Assembly: GCA_035327565.1 (NCBI GenBank)
Contig: DAOLDB010000001.1
Coordinates: forward strand, 135,428 to 199,427
DNA length: 64,000 nucleotides
Direction of reading: 5' to 3'
Source: JABDLO01 sp035327565
GTDB taxonomy: Bacteria; Bacteroidota; Bacteroidia; Chitinophagales; Saprospiraceae
The stretch's first letter is position 1; every line of letters begins with the position of its first letter. Shown here in pieces: positions 45,464 to 54,657 of the stretch. The translations under genes and the position numbers were made by a program. The notes under the pieces are model-generated. The model was given only the letters and a program-made list of their open reading frames with translations. It did no database searches and was not told the origin of the DNA.

Positions 45464-46066
45464 TTAAAACGCTGCCGGATCAATACCCAGCAAGCTCATA
45501 AATGCCATACCCATCAATCCTGTCAGAATAAAAGCCATACCAAGACCTCTTAAGGAAGGCGGTACGGCTGAATACTTAATTTTCTCTCTGATGGCTGCAA
45601 TGGCTACAATGGCCAGAAACCATCCAAATCCACCGCCCAAACCGAATGCCACCGATTCCTGAAAATTATATTCTTTGGAAACCATAAAAAGTGATCCTCC
45701 CAAAATAGCACAGTTTACTGTAATTAAAGGTAGAAATATACCAAGGGAGGCATATAATGCTGGAGAGAATTTCTCAATGACCATTTCTACCAATTGTACC
45801 ATGGAAGCAATGACAGCAATGAAGAGTATTAACCTTAGGAAAGTCAGATCTAATTTAAAAATCCCATTTTCACCTAACAAATAAACATTGATTAGCCAGT
45901 TGATTGGCATAGTTATACCCAACACAAAAATGACGGCAAGACCTAATCCAAACGCTGTTTTAACGGTTTTGGATACAGCGAGATAAGAACACATTCCCAG
46001 AAAGTACGCAAGGGCAAGATTCTCAATGAATGCTGATTTTATAAATATATTGATTAATTCTCCCAT
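45464..46066 (-). CDS. nqrE: Na+-translocating NADH:quinone reductase subunit E
   Basis: A 200-residue integral membrane subunit with six transmembrane helices, the usual length of NqrE. Typical blocks are FIENLALAYFLGMCSYLAVS and PLITVNCAILGGSLF, whose symmetry-related cysteines (here in GMCSYL and VNCAIL) hold the intramembrane iron centre shared with NqrD. It forms part of the Na+ path. Gaps to neighbours: 42 bases after nqrD and 20 before nqrF. Confidence 0.97.
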   Translation of the reverse strand: MGELINIFIKSAFIENLALAYFLGMCSYLAVSKTVKTAFGLGLAVIFVLGITMPINWLINVYLLGENGIFKLDLTFLRLILFIAVIASMVQLVEMVIEKFSPALYASLGIFLPLITVNCAILGGSLFMVSKEYNFQESVAFGLGGGFGWFLAIVAIAAIREKIKYSAVPPSLRGLGMAFILTGLMGMAFMSLLGIDPAAF

Positions 46067-46108
46067 GGGTTTATATTTTAAAATAACTCAATTACCACAT
46101 CTTACATT

Positions 46109-46813
46109 TTATGAAACATCTACAAGATTAGGTCTCCAGGCCCTGTGCATCCAGATCAATACCCCGATCACTATCATAGCGGAAGGAAACAAAACCATCA
46201 GGTTATTATGCGTATACCAGCTCAACCAGCTGATCTCACTGGTATTGATCATATATTCCGCTCCTGGTCCAAAAATCATAATATCCATAATACTTCCTTT
46301 GCCAAAAAATTCCCTGACAACCGCCACTATGATCAGAATGATTCCATATCCTATGCCATTGCCCAAGCCATCCAATGCTGACCGGTAAGTATCATTGCCC
46401 ATAGCGAATGCTTCTAACCTTCCCATGATGATACAATTGGTAATGATCAGACCTATAAACACTGACAACTCTTTATAGATAGGAAAATGGATCGCTTTTA
46501 GCGTAAGCTCCACAATGGTTACTAAAGAGGCTATTATCACCAGTTGGACGATCATCCTTACCTGCTTTGGAATATACCTTCTTAAAGCAGAAGTAAGAAC
46601 ATTGGCGGATGTAATCACAAAAACCACCGCAATAGCCATTACTACGGCTTTACTCACCAGAGTAGTTACCGCCAAAGCAGAACAAATACCCAACACCTGA
46701 ACGGTAATGGGATTATTGTCACTGATCGGATCTGTGATTAATGCTCTTTCTTTTTTACCAAACTGAAAGACCGGTTTTTTAACTTCCTGGGGCGCAGTTT
46801 TTACCTCAGACAT
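46109..46813 (-). CDS. nqrD: Na+-translocating NADH:quinone reductase subunit D
   Basis: A 234-residue subunit with six membrane helices, homologous to NqrE. The iron-centre cysteines are in LGICSALAVTTL and ITNCIIMGRLEAF. The N-terminus carries about 25 extra polar residues (MSEVKTAPQEVKKPVFQFGK) relative to the usual 210-residue form, a cytoplasmic tail of unknown use. IPKQVRMIVQLVIIASLVTI is a family block. It lies 26 bases after nqrC. Confidence 0.96.
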   Translation of the reverse strand: MSEVKTAPQEVKKPVFQFGKKERALITDPISDNNPITVQVLGICSALAVTTLVSKAVVMAIAVVFVITSANVLTSALRRYIPKQVRMIVQLVIIASLVTIVELTLKAIHFPIYKELSVFIGLIITNCIIMGRLEAFAMGNDTYRSALDGLGNGIGYGIILIIVAVVREFFGKGSIMDIMIFGPGAEYMINTSEISWLSWYTHNNLMVLFPSAMIVIGVLIWMHRAWRPNLVDVS

Positions 46814-46839
46814 ATGATTATATTTTTAAATTATCAATT

Positions 46840-47580
46840 TTACAATTTTGAGAAAAACGATTCATAAAGGGGTATCCAATTTTTAAACATATCATTGACA
46901 CCGTCGGCTGTAATTGTTGCTCCGGAAATTCCATCTACTTGATTGATATCGTTCCTTGCTCCACCTTTTACAGCAGTAACAGAAGTAAAGTTCCGATTTT
47001 CATCGTATAACGTTTTACCTATAAACTGGTTCTTCCATTGCTTATTATCTTTGATTTCTGCGCCTAATCCCGGGGTTTCGGCCTTATGATCAAAATCAAC
47101 GCCCGCTATGGTTTTCAGATCTTCTTTCAAAGCAATATTTCCCCAGATTTCATCCCAAAGACCATTTCCTCTCATGGATACTATATAATACTTTGATCCA
47201 TCCTCTGCTGTATATATGTAAACCGGTAGAACTCTTTCTTTCACTGGCTTCTTTCTCTGCTTTCCCATATCAATTTCCTCAGCAATGGTAGCTCCAAAAG
47301 CCCTGGCTGCAGTCTCTTCCGGTGAAAGGATATTACCGTTCACATCAACTACTAATTGTTCGATACGGGTATCAAAAATGGATTGGACATCATCATTGCT
47401 CATGGTGGCTAGAGTTCCGTCCAGCTTATCTCCCAAAGCAGCCAATATCGCTCTCTTGGCATATAAGGCTTCATTCTTTAAATGAATAGGCTTTAAAGCG
47501 GTATAAAGCAATGACAATGCTAAAGCAACTACAGAAGTCATAGCAAAAACAAACAGGTATATGTATCTGGTATTAGGCAC
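46840..47580 (-). CDS. nqrC: Na+-translocating NADH:quinone reductase subunit C
   Basis: A 246-residue subunit with one N-terminal membrane helix (about 8-28) and a periplasmic FMN-binding domain. The covalent FMN is expected on the Thr of QVDGISGATITADGV near residue 220, matching the S-G-A-T signature modified by ApbE. Start is a GTG at 47580 that overlaps the end of nqrB by 8 bases. No apbE gene is in this window, so it must lie elsewhere. Confidence 0.96.
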   Translation of the reverse strand: MPNTRYIYLFVFAMTSVVALALSLLYTALKPIHLKNEALYAKRAILAALGDKLDGTLATMSNDDVQSIFDTRIEQLVVDVNGNILSPEETAARAFGATIAEEIDMGKQRKKPVKERVLPVYIYTAEDGSKYYIVSMRGNGLWDEIWGNIALKEDLKTIAGVDFDHKAETPGLGAEIKDNKQWKNQFIGKTLYDENRNFTSVTAVKGGARNDINQVDGISGATITADGVNDMFKNWIPLYESFFSKL

Positions 47581-48823
47581 TTTTCAATCTTTTTTTCATG
47601 TTAGAAGATAGTACAAAATGATCGATCAATGGTGCAAAAGTATTAAGAAACAGGATGGCCAGCATCCAACCTTCAGGATAGGCAGGATTCATGACCCTTA
47701 CAATAATTCCTATAAACCCAATGAGAAAACCATATATCCATTTACCGGTTTGGGTAGTACTGGCTGTGACGGGATCGGTTGCCATAAAGGCCGCAGCAAA
47801 CAAAAAACTGCCAATATATGCATGATAGTACCAGGGTACCGTCATAAATGGAGTGGCCCCCCAAACATTGAGAATCATTCCCATCACAAATCCCCCTATC
47901 AGGGTACCCACTATAATTCTCCAACTGGCAATTCCGGTAGCAATAAGGAATAATATACCGAATATGATAAACGGTTTACTGGTTTCACCAATAGATCCTG
48001 GGATGGTGCCCCACCACAACTGAGTGGCAGTATATGTATTGGTCACATTTTCCCAGCCTCCCTGATAAGCCAATGCCAACGGGGTAGCCCCGCTATAACC
48101 ATCGACGACTGTCAGACTGGCATTAAAAGGTTCTAAATTCATCCATCCAAAAATCGTATTGAAAAAACCGGTATGCCACCAACCATAATCTACGGCCGCA
48201 CCCCCTTTGAGCGCTTCAAATCCGGCAACCCAAACCTCATCCCCAGAAATGGAAGTAGGATATGCAAAAAACACAAAAACTCTCGCCAATAAGGCGACAT
48301 TCCAGATATTCATACCGGTACCTCCAAAGGCTTCTTTTCCCACAATTACCGCAAAGGCCACTGCTATGCATAGAATCCATATGGGAAGATCAGGAGGCAT
48401 TATTAAAGGTATTAAAGCCCCCGAAACCAAAAATCCTTCCTCCACTGCATGTCCCTTTTTAGCGGCAAAGTAAAACTCTATACCTAGACCTACTACATGA
48501 GTCCAGATGAATATGGGAAGCAGTTTAATGAGTCCATGAGCCAGTTTGAGATGAAACCCTTCAAGAAAGCCAAAATACTGACCTGCCGCAACAAAGTGTT
48601 GATGACCAATATTATATGTGCCGAAAAGATAACAAAGCTGCAGCGCTATAACGACGTGAAACATTGTCCTCTTTAAATCGATACCGTCCCTTATATGCAC
48701 ACCTCCTTTAGTTACCGAATTGGGTGCAAATGCAAAAGTGAAAAATGCATCATAAGCAGTATGAAGAAAGGGACTTTTGTTTTTGTCCGGTTCAATTCTT
48801 TTGAATAAATCTAACAGACCCAT
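47573..48823 (-). CDS. nqrB: Na+-translocating NADH:quinone reductase subunit B
   Basis: A 416-residue polytopic subunit with about ten membrane helices. The covalent FMN site is the Thr in DGYSGATPLALAYQGG near residue 233, and FGGTGMNIWNVALLARVFVF is a family block for the riboflavin and quinone region. It is the main Na+-translocating and ubiquinone/menaquinone-reducing membrane subunit. It lies 41 bases after nqrA and overlaps nqrC by 8 bases. Confidence 0.97.
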   Translation of the reverse strand: MGLLDLFKRIEPDKNKSPFLHTAYDAFFTFAFAPNSVTKGGVHIRDGIDLKRTMFHVVIALQLCYLFGTYNIGHQHFVAAGQYFGFLEGFHLKLAHGLIKLLPIFIWTHVVGLGIEFYFAAKKGHAVEEGFLVSGALIPLIMPPDLPIWILCIAVAFAVIVGKEAFGGTGMNIWNVALLARVFVFFAYPTSISGDEVWVAGFEALKGGAAVDYGWWHTGFFNTIFGWMNLEPFNASLTVVDGYSGATPLALAYQGGWENVTNTYTATQLWWGTIPGSIGETSKPFIIFGILFLIATGIASWRIIVGTLIGGFVMGMILNVWGATPFMTVPWYYHAYIGSFLFAAAFMATDPVTASTTQTGKWIYGFLIGFIGIIVRVMNPAYPEGWMLAILFLNTFAPLIDHFVLSSNMKKRLKSA

Positions 48824-48864
48824 TATTGTTTATATAATTCTTATTGTTATTAATTGATCTCTGA

Positions 48865-50505
48865 TCACGATTGTTCACGCATCATGTCTAAACCTTGTCT
48901 CAGAATATTTTGTAATGGCATTTTTGAAGTGCACACAAATTCGCACAGCGCAACGTCCTCTTCTGTCAATTCTACCAATCCCAAGCCTTCCATACGTTCA
49001 TAGTCATTGGTCATGATGGCTTTCATCACATGTTGCACATAAATGTTCATTGGAAGTACCGCTTCATACTGACCCGTCATCACAAATGCTCTTCTTTCTC
49101 CGTGTGTATTCGTATCTGCATCAAATCTAAACCCAGGGAACAAGAAATTGGGGAAAGTTTTCGATACGGAAGGTCTCGGCTTTATAGGCAAGAGCCATCC
49201 GAACATTTCATGGTAATTGCCTTCTTTGATGGCAGTTATGTTATTAACATGAATATCTAAAAAGTCATCATCTCCAACCTGCCGTCCGGTCAATACATTG
49301 CCACTGATCAACCTTGAATGATTTAAATTTATATCCTGCCCGTTAAGTAAATCCCCGATATTCGCACCCTGATAGGTTCGTATGATTTGTGGCTTTTTCA
49401 TCATTCCACCACAAATGGATACAATGGTTTCAGATTGATAATGACCGGTTAAAAACATTTCTCCAATCGCAATGACACTTTCTACCTTTAGTGTCCAAAC
49501 CGTGTCTCCCATTCTTATAGGAGCAATATGATGAATTTGAACGCCTACATTTCCTGAAGGGTGTGGACCTTTAAACCAATGAATTTCAACACCTTTAGCA
49601 TGAGTAAAAGCCTGCGAAGGCGCTTCCTTCCCATTGGCGCTGAGACCAAGGTATACCTTCCCGGTTGTTAATCTACCCAAAACATGCAATCCTTTGTGAA
49701 ATGCCTCCTCTTTGCCCTTGACCAGCAAGTCACCGGTGACTGCCAATGGAGCTGTGTCAAAGGTAGAAATGAAAACATCTCTGGGCACATCATCCCTTTT
49801 GGGTACTACATCAAAAGGCCTGGAATTGATATGCACCCATAATCCGGATTCTGCCAGAAAATTAACTAATTCCTCACGGGTACACTTTTCAATATCAGGT
49901 GATTTGAACTCTTTATATCTTACCTCTTTGTCCGCAAGGATTACTATATCTGTAATTGACCTTTTGCTACCCCGTCTCACTTCTACAATTTCTCCACTTA
50001 CCGGAGCTACATATTGGATAGCAGGGTCAGATTTGTCAAAAAAGACTGGATCTCCAGCTTTAACCTCCTGACCTTCCTCCACCAATAATTTAGGAATTGG
50101 TGCAATGCCTCGAAAATTAACAGGTCTTACAGCGTAGCGGGTAGCGCTCAATGAGAGAACCGTGTCGGCAGGAGCCTCCCCGGCTAAAAGAATATCATGC
50201 CCCTTTTTCAATAGATGTAACTTACCGTCCTTTAAATATCCGGGAGTGGGGCTACTTAACAATTCATTGAATCGTGGATATATGGAAAAATTATTTTTAC
50301 GTGTGTCGACTCCTCGTTTTACAGCCTCAATCTGAAGTAGATTATCTGTAACTGACAGAGATATCCAAACCAATAAGATCACCCCCACCCCTATTAATGA
50401 ATATAGCAATATGGATCCACCCCCTCCGGCATTTTGACCATACAACGTCCCAAAACCCATAATAGCTATAAGAAAAACAAAGGATCTGTATGTATAAGCT
50501 CTCAA
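48865..50505 (-). CDS. nqrA: Na+-translocating NADH:quinone reductase subunit A with N-terminal membrane extension
   Basis: NqrA, the subunit that sits on the cytoplasmic face of NqrB; here 546 residues against the usual 445-450. The canonical protein begins near the block LHLLKKGHDILLAGEAP. Ahead of it are about 95 extra residues: a signal-like hydrophobic helix (RSFVFLIAIMGFGTLYGQ), a Gly-rich turn, a second helix (ILLYSLIGVGVILLVWISLS) and a polar linker. Either way the core would remain cytoplasmic. I choose the TTG at 50505 because the frame's earlier start, TTG 50541, lies inside the putative -7 element. ATG 50460 is another option and would keep the second helix. The core is complete, with FRGIAPIPKLLVEEGQEVKA and YVAPVSGEIVEVRRG. 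First gene of the nqr operon. Confidence 0.88.
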   Translation of the reverse strand: MRAYTYRSFVFLIAIMGFGTLYGQNAGGGGSILLYSLIGVGVILLVWISLSVTDNLLQIEAVKRGVDTRKNNFSIYPRFNELLSSPTPGYLKDGKLHLLKKGHDILLAGEAPADTVLSLSATRYAVRPVNFRGIAPIPKLLVEEGQEVKAGDPVFFDKSDPAIQYVAPVSGEIVEVRRGSKRSITDIVILADKEVRYKEFKSPDIEKCTREELVNFLAESGLWVHINSRPFDVVPKRDDVPRDVFISTFDTAPLAVTGDLLVKGKEEAFHKGLHVLGRLTTGKVYLGLSANGKEAPSQAFTHAKGVEIHWFKGPHPSGNVGVQIHHIAPIRMGDTVWTLKVESVIAIGEMFLTGHYQSETIVSICGGMMKKPQIIRTYQGANIGDLLNGQDINLNHSRLISGNVLTGRQVGDDDFLDIHVNNITAIKEGNYHEMFGWLLPIKPRPSVSKTFPNFLFPGFRFDADTNTHGERRAFVMTGQYEAVLPMNIYVQHVMKAIMTNDYERMEGLGLVELTEEDVALCEFVCTSKMPLQNILRQGLDMMREQS

Positions 50506-50538
50506 TTCTTTTCGCTTTATCAGGTTATAAAATCGCGG

Positions 50539-50577
50539 CAAAGATAATAAGCTTTCTCATATTCAGTGATTTCACTG
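50539..50577 (-). promoter_or_regulatory. Putative nqr operon promoter with adjoining palindrome
   Basis: TATCTTTG, followed by C (50546-50539, minus strand), matches the Bacteroidota -7 consensus TAnnTTTG. Seventeen bases upstream lies CAGTGA-TT-TCACTG (50564-50577), an inverted repeat with 6-base arms occupying the place of the -33 element. This suggests a repressor or activator site controlling the six-gene nqr operon. Confidence 0.4.
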
Positions 50578-50683
50578 TCCATTACCGCACAGAGATTAAT
50601 ATTATTTAGACAAATTTTAAATAGTAAAAATTAGGGTTGCATATGAAGAAAGAAAATTTGCTTTGAATCCTTACTTAAATAGG

Positions 50684-51250
50684 TTAATTCTCTGGATTCA
50701 TTAGCTTTTTCCACTGGTAATAACCTATCACGGCCATGGTGAGGTATACTACCATGATCAATGCGAGTACAAGAGACTGACTATGTACATAGATATACAC
50801 ATATCCTGTATTGACCGCAACAAAATACATCCAATTGTCGATCTTCCTGTATACAAGCATTAATGTAGCCATGATTGAAAAAGCCGTTGTCAGCGCATCC
50901 AGGTACGGCATTCTTACTGGAAGTATATGGACGACAATCCCTGCAAAAAACAGGGAAATGATAATTCCAATCACGATACATCCAATATGCTGGTGTATGG
51001 AAAGAGTAGAAATGTGTCGTTGCTTACCTCCTTTCCCTCCTCTGATCCATTGAAAAATCCCCAAAAAACTCATAATCACATAGAAAACCTGAAGTAAAGC
51101 ATCGAAAAAAAGTAGCAAATGAAAATAAGTATAATACGCCCAGATACTGCTGGCAATGGCCCCAAACACAAAACATACCGGTTGATTGCGGATTGCAAAG
51201 TAGATATAAAAAATACTTAAAACAACAATAATTACTTCATTCCATGACAT
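50684..51250 (-). CDS. pnuC: PnuC-type nicotinamide nucleoside/vitamin transporter
   Basis: A 188-residue membrane protein of the PnuC family with seven short hydrophobic segments. Recognisable blocks are FAIRNQPVCFVFGAIASSIW at the N-terminus, YVIMSFLGIFQWIRGGKG and NWMYFVAVNTGYVYIYVHSQ, the W-x-x-x-x-x-N-x-x-Y pattern that lines the substrate site. PnuC proteins carry nicotinamide riboside by facilitated diffusion, while close paralogues carry thiamine (PnuT) or riboflavin (PnuX). I looked for a TPP riboswitch upstream as a marker of PnuT and found none, so nicotinamide riboside is the default call. It lies upstream of the nqr operon on the same strand, separated by about 140 bases. Confidence 0.85.
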   Translation of the reverse strand: MSWNEVIIVVLSIFYIYFAIRNQPVCFVFGAIASSIWAYYTYFHLLLFFDALLQVFYVIMSFLGIFQWIRGGKGGKQRHISTLSIHQHIGCIVIGIIISLFFAGIVVHILPVRMPYLDALTTAFSIMATLMLVYRKIDNWMYFVAVNTGYVYIYVHSQSLVLALIMVVYLTMAVIGYYQWKKLMNPEN

Positions 51251-51517
51251 CCCTGATTATTATGTGTGCATTAATACTTGTATAAATTCCTCTTGTCGCT
51301 GTTTTTTGAGGTTCTGCATAAATATCGCTAAAAGTAACGCTGAAAGTTAAAACATTACCCCGGACTGTAGCCCCTTGGTAAAGGATATTACAAATAATGG
51401 TGCAATTTGCAATACACACATTGTTTTTAGAGTAAACTACATAACAAAAGAATGCTTTGAATGGCATTCAGCCATATTCAATTCTGATAATCTATGATCG
51501 GCTTGTAAATCCGGGCA

Positions 51518-53569
51518 TCATTTTCCACTGCCTGAAGGAGGGGGTTCATTACTTCTGTCTCCTGTGAGTGATTTTTTGATCTTTATGGTTTGGGGGCCTT
51601 CCAAAATTTTAAATTCTGTCCGCCGGTTGTATCGGTGCTCCTCTTCAGAACATCTTACACCGTCCACACAACGATTAATAATTCTGGATTCTCCATATCC
51701 TACTGCCTTGATGCGTCCCTCTTCAATACCAGCATCCAAAAGCCACACTCTGGCTGATTCAGCTCTTCTTTGTGACAATTGCTGGTTGTAATTTGACAAT
51801 CCCCTGCTATCGGTATGGGAAGAGAGTTCAATTATCATGTCCGGATGTTCTTTCATGAGAGAGGCAAGATATTCCAGACTGGGTTCTGATTCAGGGATGA
51901 TTTTATCATCATCATATTCATAGTAAATATTGCTCAATCGAATGGGTTGATTGATATAAGCCAATTCCGTTTCCTCTTCTTCCACCGGTTTGGACTTCAA
52001 CTTTACCGTTTTTTTTACAGTATAGTCGTCCAGAATCCCAACAGTATTAAAACTAAATGTATCAGGGAAATATCCATCCCTGGTAGTGATTACAATATAA
52101 TTATGATCGGACTCTAATAGAAAATTAAATTTATTGCCGGTAGAATTGGATTTTGCATCCGGAACTCCACCTTCTACACTGAGGTCCAGGATTTCCATAG
52201 TCGCCTCATTCAACGGGCCCTTATCGTCTTCAACAAACGCGAGTAAATCAATAACCAAATCTCTGATGGTTATAAAATAAATATCGTCACAACAAGTAGG
52301 GCCTTTCAGATTGCGTTTGTCTTTATCCGGCCTGTTGGAAATTAAAAATCCTAAAGTGCCACTTTCGTTCATACGAAAATACAGGTCGTCAAGACTGGTA
52401 TTGTAATTATGGCCAAGGTTTTTCGGTGTACTCCATGTACTTCCATCCCAGGCACTGGAGAAAATATCAAAACCTCCCAAACCAGGAAATCCGGTAGAAG
52501 AGAAATATAAAATTCCCTCCTTATAGAAAGGAGTAACTTCATCGCGATGTGTGTTGATCACAGGACCCAAATTAACAGGTGAAGAAAAATCGTCTCCACG
52601 AATGGTTGAATAATAGATGTCATCTCCTCCATAGCCTCCATCCATATCAGAAACAAAAAATAATACCTGATTGCCAAAAAGCTCACCCACCACGGGTTGC
52701 TTTGCATTCCAGGGACCGTTGACTGAAGGGACAATTTCTGCTGCCCCCCAATCATTGTCTCTCCAATATGCCCTGTATATTTTTGATTCTTCAATTTCAT
52801 TTCCTGCCAATTTGATACGGGTAAAAAACATGACCTTTCCATCCGGGGTAAAACATACGTTGGCATTGTGAAATCCTTTCCTGTTAATATTTTGGCCTAA
52901 TTCCTGAGGTTTGCCGTAATTGCCCTGAACATCTTTCATGCTACGGAATATTTTCGCATGATAATCATCTTCCGTGCCGTCCAGGACAATCTCTCTGCGT
53001 GTATTGAACGATCCAAAATATAATGTTCCATCACTATACAAAGAGGGAGAATACTCTCCACTGGCTGAATTAATATCATTGCCGGCATAGGTAATGACTA
53101 CATCAATGTTATCAGGATATTCTTCAATCATTAATATTCCCTCCAACTCCAATTGCGCTTCACTTTTGAGTTCTTCATCATCGGTCAAAGAAATGAGAAG
53201 ATTAAACTCCTCTATGGCTTCTTTATATTTGCCCTGAGCTTTGAGCACTTTTCCATAATCATAACGCACTTCAAGCCATTGGTTGTCACGATCCCTTCGC
53301 AAGATCCGGTTGTACCAGCTTTCTGCCCTCCGGTAATCTCTGACAATATTGTAAAGATCGGCGATAGCTAATGCCGTATTAGGATCCCGTTGCTCCTGAT
53401 ATGCTTTTTCATACCATTCTATGGCATTAAAATAGTTGTAATCAACCAATGCCTGGTCAGCCGTTTCGAGCATGGCTTCATAAGTATTAGATGTAATGGG
53501 TTGGGCATTCAGACAAATGGACCAAGCCAGTCCGTTATATAATGCTATCTGAAATAAATATTTCATCAT
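51518..53569 (-). CDS. OmpA-family outer-membrane protein with TPR and PD40 repeats (T9SS-associated type)
   Basis: A protein of about 683 residues, exported by a signal peptide (MKYLFQIALYNGLAWSICLNAQ). Domain order: TPR helices at about 25-150, WD40-like PD40 beta-propeller repeats at about 170-430 (SGEYSPSLYSDGTLYFGSFN, TGFPGLGGFDIFSSAWDGS), a carboxypeptidase-regulatory-like segment at about 470-540, and a C-terminal OmpA peptidoglycan-binding domain at about 570-665 (ELSSHTDSRGLSNYNQQLSQ, GIEEGRIKAVGYGES). This layout is that of PorE-like proteins encoded beside PorP/SprF in T9SS-bearing Bacteroidota; they tie the outer membrane to peptidoglycan. Two adjacent ATGs at 53569 and 53566 fit best, 13 bases after the PorP/SprF stop. 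The frame is open further upstream but overlaps that gene. Confidence 0.88.
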   Translation of the reverse strand: MMKYLFQIALYNGLAWSICLNAQPITSNTYEAMLETADQALVDYNYFNAIEWYEKAYQEQRDPNTALAIADLYNIVRDYRRAESWYNRILRRDRDNQWLEVRYDYGKVLKAQGKYKEAIEEFNLLISLTDDEELKSEAQLELEGILMIEEYPDNIDVVITYAGNDINSASGEYSPSLYSDGTLYFGSFNTRREIVLDGTEDDYHAKIFRSMKDVQGNYGKPQELGQNINRKGFHNANVCFTPDGKVMFFTRIKLAGNEIEESKIYRAYWRDNDWGAAEIVPSVNGPWNAKQPVVGELFGNQVLFFVSDMDGGYGGDDIYYSTIRGDDFSSPVNLGPVINTHRDEVTPFYKEGILYFSSTGFPGLGGFDIFSSAWDGSTWSTPKNLGHNYNTSLDDLYFRMNESGTLGFLISNRPDKDKRNLKGPTCCDDIYFITIRDLVIDLLAFVEDDKGPLNEATMEILDLSVEGGVPDAKSNSTGNKFNFLLESDHNYIVITTRDGYFPDTFSFNTVGILDDYTVKKTVKLKSKPVEEEETELAYINQPIRLSNIYYEYDDDKIIPESEPSLEYLASLMKEHPDMIIELSSHTDSRGLSNYNQQLSQRRAESARVWLLDAGIEEGRIKAVGYGESRIINRCVDGVRCSEEEHRYNRRTEFKILEGPQTIKIKKSLTGDRSNEPPPSGSGK

Positions 53570-53582
53570 TTTTACTCTATTA

Positions 53583-54605
53583 TTATAATCGTGGACAAAC
53601 GATAACGGGCTTAACTTTTGGTTTTTTATAAATTTTACCATAATAAGCCACTGCCAATTCAAACCCACCGACTGTCCGGCTTGCGGGTGAAAGGCTGGAA
53701 ATATTCATATCATATGCAACGCCTACACGCAAATCTTTAATATCCGCACCCATTAAAAATTGGAGAGCGTCGCCCAATCGATATCCAAGACCACCATTAA
53801 GTTTGATTTGTTTGTCAGGACGGATCATATACCCCATTTGGGATTGCACTACAAACTCCTGAGCTGAACTGATCTTTTGATACAAGAATCCCGGAGTGAA
53901 GGAGGTTCTGTCTGTTATTGGCATGGTGTATTGTCCGAATGCCGTCAGCCTGAAGTCTAATCGTTCCAGTGAATTGCCCAATCTGAGTTGAGGTCGAAGA
54001 ATTCTAGCCCCCGCTACTCCGATTTTAAAATCGGAGTCTTTGCCCTTGCTATTAAACATAAGGCCTACAACATAGTCGCTGTAATTCGAATTGACTTTCC
54101 CTTCCATACCCATCGCATTGAATGCTTCCACATCGGGATCAGAAACCATATTGCCTCCTCTGGTATCTTGTGTGGAGAGTTGTCTGATGGATACTCCCAC
54201 CGTATTATATTGGAATCCCAATGTAAAAATCCGGGTTTGTTCTTTATTGAAAGAAAGATGATACGCACCATTTAAACGAAAAAATGTACTGTTATATCTT
54301 AAACCACCTGCCTGATCCAATGCATCTATACCAATACCGATTCCGATCCAATCCTGTTTACGAATGCCGCGAAATACCGGTGCATCTATATTAAAATCCA
54401 ACGTTTGAAATCCCTGTCCACCGACCGTTCTGTATTGATCCCTAAAAATTCCTCCTATACGATAAGACCCGTGATAGGCTCCTGTTAAAGCAGGATTAAT
54501 CGTCAATGGAGCGAATTGAAACTGAGTAAAATGGAGATCTTGTGAGGTCAACATTAGTGGTGCCAGAAGGAACGTGAGAAAAATCAGGGGATTTTTATAA
54601 ATCAT
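53583..54605 (-). CDS. PorP/SprF family type IX secretion membrane protein
   Basis: A protein of about 340 residues, an outer-membrane barrel of the PorP/SprF family. The signal peptide is MIYKNPLIFLTFLLAPLMLT, followed by the family opening QDLHFTQFQFAPLTINPALT and the block GIFRDQYRTVGGQGFQTLDF. It ends with VGGFELAVAYYGKIYKKPK. PorP/SprF proteins assist T9SS cargo reaching the surface and, in gliding species, SprB delivery. Many Bacteroidota have several copies, each beside an OmpA-type gene or a giant adhesin gene, as here. Start taken as ATG 54605; an upstream frame extension lacks a signal peptide. It is the first gene of a two-gene unit with the OmpA protein. Confidence 0.93.
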   Translation of the reverse strand: MIYKNPLIFLTFLLAPLMLTSQDLHFTQFQFAPLTINPALTGAYHGSYRIGGIFRDQYRTVGGQGFQTLDFNIDAPVFRGIRKQDWIGIGIGIDALDQAGGLRYNSTFFRLNGAYHLSFNKEQTRIFTLGFQYNTVGVSIRQLSTQDTRGGNMVSDPDVEAFNAMGMEGKVNSNYSDYVVGLMFNSKGKDSDFKIGVAGARILRPQLRLGNSLERLDFRLTAFGQYTMPITDRTSFTPGFLYQKISSAQEFVVQSQMGYMIRPDKQIKLNGGLGYRLGDALQFLMGADIKDLRVGVAYDMNISSLSPASRTVGGFELAVAYYGKIYKKPKVKPVIVCPRL

Positions 54606-54649
54606 ACAATTGTGTATTTTACATTCAAATCCGATCAAACCATCAAATC

Positions 54650-54657
54650 CAAAGCTA
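54650..54657 (-). promoter_or_regulatory. Putative -7 promoter element for the PorP/SprF-OmpA unit
   Basis: TAGCTTTG, followed by G on the minus strand, matches TAnnTTTG and lies 45 bases before the PorP/SprF start codon, predicting a leader of about 38 bases. No clear -33 TTTG is present. Confidence 0.4.

Noticed and set aside
51237..51467. 76-codon minus-strand open frame overlapping the pnuC start by 14 bases
   Set aside because: Cys/Ile-rich start and no recognisable fold. The overlap would allow coupling, but composition and lack of any known partner argue against a gene. I also looked here for a TPP or NAD riboswitch and found none.
53570..53668. Longer N-terminus for the OmpA-family gene
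   Set aside because: It would overlap the PorP/SprF gene by 86 bases and place the clear signal peptide inside the protein; ATG 53569/53566 restores a normal signal peptide.
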